This document shows, piece by piece, positions 1 to 4,994 of a stretch of 5,116 nt of DNA. The first letter of the stretch is position 1. Every line of letters begins with the position of its first letter. The notes under the pieces were generated by a model, which did no database searches, was not told the DNA's origin, and was given only the letters and a program-made list of their open reading frames with translations. The DNA is from Methylomonas sp. Lineage in GTDB: Bacteria > Pseudomonadota > Gammaproteobacteria > Methylococcales > Methylomonadaceae. The translations under genes and the position numbers were made by a program. Where the stretch lies: NCBI GenBank assembly GCA_026988195.1, contig JALSLS010000012.1:1-5116 (forward strand), read 5' to 3'.

Positions 1-89
1 AGTAGAGCACTTAACTCACCCGTTGTATCTGTCGAAAGTTGGCGTTGCTGTTCTGTAATAAACTGAGATAAGCTAATGAGGTTAGCCAT
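1..89 (-). CDS. fbp: Fructose-1,6-bisphosphatase class I, N-terminal fragment (cut by window edge)
   Basis: Read on the minus strand from the ATG at 89-87, the frame stays open to base 1 and gives 29 complete codons plus two bases. The peptide begins MANLISLSQFITEQQRQ and ends with TTGELSAL. As I recall the E. coli Fbp N-terminus, it has the same spacing of a short hydrophobic start, FI-E-Q, and then a TGEL-(T/S)-AL segment about 20 residues in. The family enzyme hydrolyses fructose-1,6-bisphosphate to fructose-6-phosphate in gluconeogenesis, in the cytoplasm. The allosteric AMP-site helix starts in this N-terminal region; the metal and substrate residues lie outside the window. A GGAG (complement of 101-104) sits 11 bases before the ATG, a slightly long but usable spacing. 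The gene diverges from nrdJa with about 670 bases between starts. The call rests on only 29 residues. Confidence 0.8.
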   Translation of the reverse strand, partial: MANLISLSQFITEQQRQLSTDTTGELSAL

Positions 90-144
90 ATTAAGGTGTT
101 CTCCGGTGACTTTAAAAAAAAAATGAAAAAGTTATTAGTGTCTA

Positions 145-172
145 TTGATACAAGTAACAGCAATGAGTTCAA
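145..172 (-). promoter_or_regulatory. Possible sigma-70 promoter for fbp
   Basis: On the minus strand, TTGAAC (complement of 167-172) and TATCAA (complement of 145-150) are separated by 16 bases and lie 56-83 bases upstream of the fbp ATG. Each matches the consensus at four of six positions. The leader between this promoter and the gene contains a ten-T run on the transcript strand (A10 at 114-123 on the plus strand). Similar matches are common in AT-rich DNA, so this is only a candidate. Confidence 0.25.
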
Positions 173-242
173 AAGTTTTAATTAAAATCTAACAGCCTTA
201 CTCCAAGGTGTAAAAATAAAAGTACTTGGTGGTAAATCGTTC

Positions 243-403
243 CTAAGGCAACTAGCAATCAATAAAGTACCAAAATAGTTCCCAGGTTCTGCATCACAAT
301 CATTAAGTAAAAAACAATTCGCAGTATAGGATGTGCTTCCCCTTAACTTATGACTGTAATACTGGGGCGATGAGGGGTATTTTATTGATTGCGAGTTACC
401 TAG
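243..403. repeat. Imperfect inverted repeat, MITE-like or RNA hairpin
   Basis: The left arm at 243-271 is the reverse complement of the right arm at 376-403, with one single-base gap and three mismatches. A perfect 12-bp core, GCAATCAATAAA, lies at 255-266 with its complement at 381-392. Farther in, and in exact register (nine unpaired bases on each side), CCCAG at 281-285 faces CTGGG at 362-366. The loop of about 75 bases shows no clear structure. The element could be a small non-autonomous mobile element or a decayed one; I see no clear target-site duplication. It overlaps a 74-codon minus-strand open frame (406-182) that has no Shine-Dalgarno and no recognisable domain, and that I do not believe is a gene. 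Confidence 0.55.
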
Positions 404-636
404 CATAAAAGTTAATACTCTTAAATAATAGAGTAGACCGATATTTTTACAACTTTTATTGTAATGTTTTTGTCATTTTTTATGTTTATTTATTTTGAGC
501 TTAAGAGGCAATAATAAGCTTACCAAAAGATTAAACCAACAATTTTTATAATTTTTGACTTCCTTAGTAAAGGTATATTTTCTAAGTTATTGAAATAACA
601 GAATACAATAATAAATATGTGTCAAAACAAAAACAA

Positions 637-652
637 ACACTATATCTTGTGT
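637..652. promoter_or_regulatory. NrdR box 1
   Basis: ACACTATATCTTGTGT matches the palindromic NrdR consensus (acaCwAtATaTwGtgt) at 15 of 16 positions. NrdR is the zinc-finger/ATP-cone repressor that binds in front of ribonucleotide reductase operons and senses the ATP/dATP balance. This copy begins 121 bases before the nrdJa ATG and 31 bases before the second box, the normal tandem layout of three helical turns. The nrdR gene itself is not in the window. Confidence 0.78.
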
Positions 653-677
653 TAAGATTAATAAAAAACACTATATA
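647..677 (+). promoter_or_regulatory. Possible nrdJab promoter overlapping the NrdR boxes
   Basis: TTGTGT (647-652) and TATATA (672-677) could serve as -35 and -10 elements, although the 19-base spacing is long and the matches are only three and four of six. The -35 lies inside NrdR box 1 and the -10 inside box 2, the arrangement expected if NrdR blocks RNA polymerase. No better-spaced pair was found between 550 and 740. A start near 685 would give a leader of about 70 bases. Confidence 0.25.
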
Positions 678-683
678 TCCACA
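668..683. promoter_or_regulatory. NrdR box 2 (right half degenerate)
   Basis: ACACTATATATCCACA matches the first 11 positions of the NrdR consensus exactly; the last five do not match. A strong left half at 15 bp edge-to-edge from box 1 fits a cooperative NrdR pair in which one box is near-perfect and the partner is weaker. The weak half may lower repression at high dNTP levels, which is inference. Confidence 0.6.
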
Positions 684-744
684 TTGAGTTCATTTTTGAA
701 TGCAAGAGAATGTATAGTTATTAACGTAATTAAAGCTAATGAAC

Positions 745-749
745 AAGGA
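745..749 (+). promoter_or_regulatory. Shine-Dalgarno for nrdJa
   Basis: AAGGA lies eight bases before the ATG at 758, good spacing that supports this start. Confidence 0.7.
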
Positions 750-757
750 TATTATTA

Positions 758-2908
758 ATGACAGCACAGCTACATATCGTCTCTAATAACGATACAGACA
801 TTCCATTACAAAGTGCCTCGCTAGATATATGGGATACAAAATATCGTTTGAAAACTAAAGATGGAATTGCCATTGATAATACGATTGATGAAACCTATCA
901 ACGTGTAGCTAAAGCATTATCCCGTGTAGAAAAAAATAAAACACTACAAGACAAACACCAAAAAGAGTTTTTATGGGCATTACGTCAAGGGGTAATTCCC
1001 GCTGGGCGTATTATTTCAAATGCGGGGGCAGAAGCACACAAACCAGCAACATCAACGATTAACTGTACAGTATCAGGCTCTATTGCTGATTCAATGGATG
1101 ATATTTTAGGTAAAGTCCATGAAGCAGGGCTTACTTTAAAAGCAGGTTGTGGTATTGGTTACGAATTTTCAACCTTACGCCCCAAAGATGCTTATGTATC
1201 AGGGGCAGGGGCATACACATCAGGTCCATTATCATTTATGGATATCTACGATAAAATGTGCTTTACAGTTTCATCAGCAGGCGGCAGACGAGGCGCTCAA
1301 ATGGCAACCTTTGATATTGCCCACCCTGATGTTGTTGAATTTATTCGGGTAAAACGTGAAGATGGCCGTTTGCGCCAGTTCAACCTGTCACTATTGATTA
1401 CAACCGAGTTTATTGAAGCTGTTAAAGGTGATAAACAGTGGGCGCTTTCTTTCCCAATTACAGAAAAAGAAAAACAAATAGATAACTTAGATCTAAGCAA
1501 TAAAGACCTTATAGTATGGCGTGACCTACCCAATAAAGAAGGCTATGTTATTAATGATAATGGACTGGTTGCCTGTAAAATAAGCAAAACGATGCCCGCA
1601 CGTCGTTTGTGGGACATTATTATGTCATCCACTTATGACTATGCAGAGCCCGGCTTTATCCTGATAGATAAAGTCAATGAAATGAACAATAATTGGTTTT
1701 GTGAAAATATTAGAGCGACTAACCCTTGTGGTGAACAGCCTTTACCCCCTTATGGTAGTTGTCTTTTAGGTTCCATTAACCTAACACGCTTTGTCAAAAA
1801 TCCATTTACCAAAAATGCTACTTTTGACTGGGATACTTATCGTAAAGCCATCTCAGTTTTTACCCGAATGTTAGATAACGTAGTCGAAATTAATGGCTTA
1901 CCGCTAGAAAAACAACGGGAAGAAATTATCAGCAAGCGCCGCCATGGAATGGGATATCTAGGCTTAGGATCAACCATTACTATGTTAGGTCTAAGGTATG
2001 GAGAACAAGAATCGTTAGCATTAACGGAAGAAATTACCAAGGTATTAGCGATAGAGGGCTGGAAAGCAGCACTAGAACTATCAAAAGAAAAGGGCGCAGC
2101 TCCAATCATGGAGCAAGAATTTGCAGTGACCGGTGAAATGTTACATAAACGCCCAGAAATGAAGAAAGATGGTTATAAAAAAGGCGACAAGGTTTTAGGT
2201 AAAGTTTTACACTCTAAATACAGCCGTTATATGCAACTACTCGCCAAAGAAGAACCTGCGTTAGTGGCAGCTTTAGTAGAGCAAGGTGCAAGGTTTTCTC
2301 ATCATAGTTCTATCGCCCCAACAGGTACTATTTCCTTGTCACTGGCTAATAATGTTAGTAATGGGATAGAGCCGAGCTTCGCGCATCACTACTCACGTAA
2401 TATTATTCGTGAAGGTAAAAAATCAAAAGAAAAAGTCGATGTATTTTCATTTGAATTACTAGTCTATAGAAAGCTAGTTAACTCAGAAGCCATGCCTTAT
2501 AGTGAGGATAACGCTCATCAACTACCCGATTATTTTATTGCCGCTGATGATGTTACTCCAAAACAACATGTTGATGTACAAGCTGCAGCACAAATCTGGA
2601 TAGATTCCTCTATCTCTAAAACAGCCAATGTACCGACTGATTTTCCTTATGAAGAGTTTAAATCTATTTATGAATATGCTTACGATAAAGGCTTAAAAGG
2701 GTGTACAACCTTCCGTTTTAACCCTGAAGCTTTCCAAGGTGTATTAGTGAAAGATGAGGATTTAGAAAAAACAAGTTACCAATTTACCCTAGAAGATGGC
2801 CATGTCATTGAAGTAAACGGTAATGAAGAAATTGAATATGATGGCGAAATGCATACAGCCGCAAATTTATTTGATGCACTTAAAGAAGGCTACTACGGAA
2901 AATTATAA
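758..2908 (+). CDS. nrdJa: Class II (adenosylcobalamin-dependent) ribonucleotide reductase, catalytic subunit NrdJa
   Basis: This 716-residue cytoplasmic enzyme should reduce ribonucleotides to deoxyribonucleotides, using adenosylcobalamin to make the thiyl radical, so it works with or without oxygen. Visible landmarks are C103 in STINCTVSG (first active-site redox cysteine), an AGCGIGYEFSTLRP segment at 129-142, and SSAGGRRGAQ at 172-181. The catalytic NPCGE follows at 322-326, with N322, radical-bearing C324 and E326. C335 is the second redox cysteine, 11 residues after C324, the spacing known for Lactobacillus class II enzyme (C408/C419). APTGTIS at 520-526 is the phosphate-binding loop and GLKGCTTFR at 645-653 closes the barrel. 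The protein stops without the cysteine-rich tail of one-piece NrdJ; that tail is the next gene, as in Pseudomonas aeruginosa NrdJa/NrdJb. I see no ATP-cone motif at the N-terminus. The stop overlaps the nrdJb start by one base. NrdR boxes upstream indicate NrdR control. Confidence 0.95.
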   Translation: MTAQLHIVSNNDTDIPLQSASLDIWDTKYRLKTKDGIAIDNTIDETYQRVAKALSRVEKNKTLQDKHQKEFLWALRQGVIPAGRIISNAGAEAHKPATSTINCTVSGSIADSMDDILGKVHEAGLTLKAGCGIGYEFSTLRPKDAYVSGAGAYTSGPLSFMDIYDKMCFTVSSAGGRRGAQMATFDIAHPDVVEFIRVKREDGRLRQFNLSLLITTEFIEAVKGDKQWALSFPITEKEKQIDNLDLSNKDLIVWRDLPNKEGYVINDNGLVACKISKTMPARRLWDIIMSSTYDYAEPGFILIDKVNEMNNNWFCENIRATNPCGEQPLPPYGSCLLGSINLTRFVKNPFTKNATFDWDTYRKAISVFTRMLDNVVEINGLPLEKQREEIISKRRHGMGYLGLGSTITMLGLRYGEQESLALTEEITKVLAIEGWKAALELSKEKGAAPIMEQEFAVTGEMLHKRPEMKKDGYKKGDKVLGKVLHSKYSRYMQLLAKEEPALVAALVEQGARFSHHSSIAPTGTISLSLANNVSNGIEPSFAHHYSRNIIREGKKSKEKVDVFSFELLVYRKLVNSEAMPYSEDNAHQLPDYFIAADDVTPKQHVDVQAAAQIWIDSSISKTANVPTDFPYEEFKSIYEYAYDKGLKGCTTFRFNPEAFQGVLVKDEDLEKTSYQFTLEDGHVIEVNGNEEIEYDGEMHTAANLFDALKEGYYGKL

Positions 2909-3579
2909 TGACACATAAAATCACCAAGAAAATAGTTTCCTACAAAGTAATTAAACAAGAAAAAAAGCTTGAAGAAGAAACAGTACTGGAAAGTATGCAT
3001 GAAAATGTAGAGCGTCCAGAAATGTTATTAGGTTCAACCTACAAGATTAAAACACCACAATCTGAACATGCACTTTACATCACCATAAACGATATGGTGC
3101 TGAATATGGGCACAGAACATGAAGAACGCCGCCCTTATGAAGTTTTTATTAACTCAAAAAACATGGAGCATTTTCAATGGGTGCTAGCATTAACACGGGT
3201 TATTTCGGCTGTTTTTAGAAAAGGTGGTGATGTCACCTTTTTAGTGGAAGAAATGAAAGCAGTATTTGATCCAAAAGGCGGCTACTTTAAAAAGGGGGGG
3301 GTATTTATGCCTTCCTTAGTGGCTGAAATTGGAACGGCGATTGAATCCCATATGAAATTTATCGGGTTGATTAAGTCAGAAGAAATGACTGATCACCAAA
3401 AGCAATATTTAGCTGAAAAGCGTAAAGAGTTTGAAGATAAACATGGAGCTTCAGGCGACAAAAGTGATGAATCTTTTCCTGATAAAGCAACTTTATGTGT
3501 GAAATGTAGTACTAAAGCCATGGTGTTAATGGATGGCTGTATGACATGTTTGAATTGTGGTGAGAGTAAATGTGGTTAA
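2908..3579 (+). CDS. nrdJb: Class II ribonucleotide reductase, C-terminal redox-tail subunit NrdJb
   Basis: This 223-residue protein is the detached C-terminal part of the B12-dependent reductase. Residues about 38-160 form a folded domain (TYKIKTPQSEHALYITI, then EVFINSKNMEHFQWVLALTR) resembling the region after the barrel in full-length NrdJ. Residues 160-193 are charged and linker-like. The tail carries six cysteines: C197-x2-C200, then C211-x2-C214-x2-C217, and finally C222. The last pair, C217 and C222, has the C-x4-C spacing of the Lactobacillus enzyme's shuttle cysteines, which pass electrons from thioredoxin to the active-site disulfide. The other four could bind zinc. Translation is probably coupled to nrdJa through the TAATG overlap, since only a weak GGA lies ahead of the ATG. 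A run of eight Gs at 3294-3301 falls in the KKGGVF codons (residues 129-134); slippage there would remove the cysteine tail. Confidence 0.92.
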   Translation: MTHKITKKIVSYKVIKQEKKLEEETVLESMHENVERPEMLLGSTYKIKTPQSEHALYITINDMVLNMGTEHEERRPYEVFINSKNMEHFQWVLALTRVISAVFRKGGDVTFLVEEMKAVFDPKGGYFKKGGVFMPSLVAEIGTAIESHMKFIGLIKSEEMTDHQKQYLAEKRKEFEDKHGASGDKSDESFPDKATLCVKCSTKAMVLMDGCMTCLNCGESKCG

Positions 3580-3632
3580 TGTTTTGTGTGACGTAACTCT
3601 TGTCAAGTTTCACCCATAGATTGTACTCTTAA

Positions 3633-3657
3633 GCCCTCTCTCAAGCAGGGAGAGAGC
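3633..3657 (+). terminator. Hairpin after nrdJb, weak terminator candidate
   Basis: GCCCTCTCTC (3633-3642) can pair with GGGAGAGAGC (3648-3657) around a five-base loop, with one mismatch and one G-U pair. The alternating sequence also permits a second register with seven perfect pairs (3636-3642 with 3650-3656). It begins 53 bases after the nrdJb stop. No T run follows on either strand, so it is not a classical intrinsic terminator; it could instead protect the 3' end of the mRNA or be a dispersed repeat. Confidence 0.35.
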
Positions 3658-3671
3658 AGACTAAGACAGAA

Positions 3672-3689
3672 AACCAATAACCAATAACC
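3672..3689. repeat. Short 7-bp tandem repeat
   Basis: The unit AACCAAT is repeated twice and followed by a partial AACC. It is too short to be assigned a function and may be chance. Confidence 0.4.
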
Positions 3690-3855
3690 CTGCCCCGGTT
3701 AAACCCAAGGGAAAATTGAGTGGGAGTGATTAGTAGTTTGAATATACTTTGTGCGACTTAAAATGAAAGTTAATTGAGTCGATGTTGAAATAACAGAGTT
3801 TGGTTTAAGGTTGGTTGCCTTGGTGGAACAATAAAAGAGTTGTTAGGTTTTATTG

Positions 3856-3884
3856 TTGACATGGTGATAAAAAAGAATTATTTT
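3856..3884 (+). promoter_or_regulatory. Sigma-70 promoter for the HEPN-like gene and its hairpin leader
   Basis: A perfect TTGACA (3856-3861) and a TATTTT (3879-3884, four of six) are separated by exactly 17 bases. Initiation near 3891 would make a leader of about 210 bases that contains the small stem at 3906-3919 and the whole long hairpin. A second TTGACA at 3943-3948, in the shared octamer TTGACATG, has no good -10 at proper spacing. Confidence 0.5.
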
Positions 3885-3963
3885 AGCAGTTAATTAATAA
3901 GTTAACCCTGAATATAGGGGTAATATCAATTATCAAGGAATATTGACATGATATTATTCATAG

Positions 3964-4093
3964 CAGGAAATTTCTCCTGAATTTCAGGTAAATACCTTAG
4001 GGTAATCGGGAAGGTTGTACAGGATATTAGTATCCTGTGCAACTTGCCTGATTTACCCTCTCAATATCTAGAATATCAGGGAAGAGTTTCCTG
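3964..4093 (+). repeat. Long imperfect hairpin in the leader of the HEPN-like gene
   Basis: The inner stem pairs 4000-4026 with 4031-4058 around a TTAG loop: about 26 pairs with one mismatch (4011/4046) and one bulged base (4052). The outer stem pairs CAGGAAA (3964-3970) with TTTCCTG (4087-4093) and continues inward through CCTGA (3976-3980) against TCAGG (4076-4080). The middle part is poorly paired. Six positions that break the DNA symmetry (4018/4039, 4013/4044, 4008/4049, 3971/4086, 3973/4084, 3987/4069) are all G-U pairs in plus-strand RNA and would be A-C mismatches in the opposite strand. That asymmetry favours a folded transcript over a simple DNA palindrome. It could be a cis-regulatory leader, a small RNA or a MITE; no known family is recognised. 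Confidence 0.7.
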
Positions 4094-4102
4094 TTAATAA
4101 GG

Positions 4103-4957
4103 ATGTTAGTTGCTAGAAATATGAAAAGATATAGAGTACTACTTTGGGATTTTGATACGAGAGTAAGAGCTTTAGCTGATCCAATTAGGGATGAATGGGA
4201 AGATAAAATAAAACAGCAACACTTGGAAAACCGTCGAAGAACAGAACAAGGTTTAATATTCCAATATGGAGAAGCCCACTCCCAAGGAAAGAAAGGTAAT
4301 TTTATTGAGTTAGAAGCGAAGCCTTTCTCAATTTTAGCTTTCCATAACAAATTTTTTGAGCAGATTAGAATTTCATTTGTTATGGGAGCTTATTATCCAG
4401 CGTTGGTTGCTGTATGTTCACTTGGGGAAAGAATTCTTAACCATTTGGTGTTAATGCTTAGAGAGCATTATAAAAACACTCCAGAATATAAAAAGGTATA
4501 TCGAAAAGATTCATTTGATGACTGGTCTTTGGCAATAAATACTCTTTCTTCATGGGAAATAATTCTTCCAGAGGTAAAGTCAGAATTTTTAAAACTCATG
4601 GATATGAGGCACAAAGCTATTCATTTCAGACCTGAAACAGATCATAACGATAGAGAGTTAGCCTTATCTGCTATTCGATGTTTACAAAAAATAGTTGGTA
4701 ATCAATTTTCAGCTTTTGGGAAACAACCTTGGTTTATTATTGGGATACCTGGGGAAATATATATAAAAAAAGAATGGGAACAGAATCCTTTTATTAGTAA
4801 TGTATATCTTCCTAATTGTGCTAAAGTCGGTCCTCAAAATGTAATTGAATCATTACAACCTCAAATTACAATTAATGATAAGTTTGAGTATGAAGAAAAG
4901 GAAATATCTGATGATGAATTTATTCAATTACGGAAAGCTGCACAAAATCGCAACTAA
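4103..4957 (+). CDS. Uncharacterised protein with HEPN-like R-x4-H motif
   Basis: I do not recognise a named family for this 284-residue protein. Residues 1-60 are charged and probably helical. Residues 85-123 form a hydrophobic helical stretch (SFVMGAYYPALVAVCSLGER, then ILNHLVLML), and 138-168 predict further helices. They lead into MRHKAIHF at 168-175, where R169 and H174 form the R-x4-H signature of HEPN-fold ribonucleases. A helix with a conserved acidic/basic pair (E109-R110) before it also fits that fold. The C-terminal 80 residues (IIGIPGEIYI, later DEFIQLR) look like a separate small domain. There is no signal peptide or membrane segment, so it is likely cytoplasmic. HEPN proteins often serve as toxins or antiphage nucleases; no MNT nucleotidyltransferase antitoxin is adjacent. 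The start is uncertain: ATG 4103 has AAGG abutting it, a purine-rich GGGAAGAG (4079-4086) lies 16 bases upstream inside the hairpin, and a second ATG is at 4121. HEPN assignment is inference from the motif. Confidence 0.72.
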   Translation: MLVARNMKRYRVLLWDFDTRVRALADPIRDEWEDKIKQQHLENRRRTEQGLIFQYGEAHSQGKKGNFIELEAKPFSILAFHNKFFEQIRISFVMGAYYPALVAVCSLGERILNHLVLMLREHYKNTPEYKKVYRKDSFDDWSLAINTLSSWEIILPEVKSEFLKLMDMRHKAIHFRPETDHNDRELALSAIRCLQKIVGNQFSAFGKQPWFIIGIPGEIYIKKEWEQNPFISNVYLPNCAKVGPQNVIESLQPQITINDKFEYEEKEISDDEFIQLRKAAQNRN

Positions 4958-4958
4958 C

Positions 4959-4994
4959 AAAAAATTCCAGTCGACCGCTGGCAGCGCAGCTTTT
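4959..4994 (+). terminator. Terminator-like segment after the HEPN-like gene, also attC-like
   Basis: Immediately after the stop codon comes an A6 run, then a short GC stem (CGCT 4976-4979 with AGCG 4983-4986, loop GGC) and TTTT at 4991-4994. The A run can also pair with the TTTTGT that follows, as in a bidirectional intrinsic terminator. The stem is short and imperfect. The same bases also resemble the left part of an integron attC site (see findings). Confidence 0.35.

Larger units (their letters stand above)
90..757. other. Gene-poor divergent intergenic region between fbp and nrdJa
   Basis: This 668-base stretch is strongly AT-rich and I see no convincing gene in it. The fbp leader occupies the left end and the nrdJa control region the right end (about 586-757). 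Between them are the inverted repeat at 243-403 and low-complexity T-rich sequence at 440-490. A weak hairpin (TTACAA at 447-452 against TTGTAA at 459-464) precedes a short T run, but it has almost no GC and no gene to terminate. I found no cobalamin riboswitch upstream of nrdJa. Confidence 0.6.
3580..4102. other. Intergenic region between nrdJb and the HEPN-like gene
   Basis: This 523-base region has no credible open reading frame. In order it holds a GC-containing hairpin (3633-3657), a short 7-bp tandem repeat (3672-3689), about 165 bases in which I see nothing (3690-3855), a promoter candidate (3856-3884), a small stem (CCCT 3906-3909 with AGGG 3916-3919), and the long hairpin at 3964-4093. 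The last 250 bases therefore look like a structured leader rather than spacer. Confidence 0.6.

Noticed and set aside
182..406. 74-codon minus-strand open frame between fbp and nrdJa
   Set aside because: No Shine-Dalgarno at workable spacing, no recognisable domain, and it lies almost wholly over the inverted repeat at 243-403, whose symmetry explains the sequence better.
684..757. Adenosylcobalamin riboswitch ahead of the B12-dependent enzyme
   Set aside because: No B12-box sequence is present and the stretch from the promoter candidate to the ATG is too short and too AT-rich to hold the riboswitch fold.
1149..2109. Open frames in other registers within nrdJa (1149-1352, 1297-1533, 1837-2109)
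   Set aside because: They are shadows of a strongly conserved coding sequence.
3785..3797. 13-base direct repeat TTGAAATAACAGA shared with 590-602
   Set aside because: A 13-base match in 5 kb of AT-rich DNA is not rare, and the copies lack shared flanks.
3964..4093. CRISPR or retron msr-msd interpretation of the long hairpin
   Set aside because: There are no regularly spaced direct repeats and no reverse transcriptase follows; the next gene is the HEPN-like protein.
4027..4350. 107-codon minus-strand open frame
   Set aside because: It is antisense to the HEPN-like gene and its hairpin leader, has no start signals and no recognisable domain.
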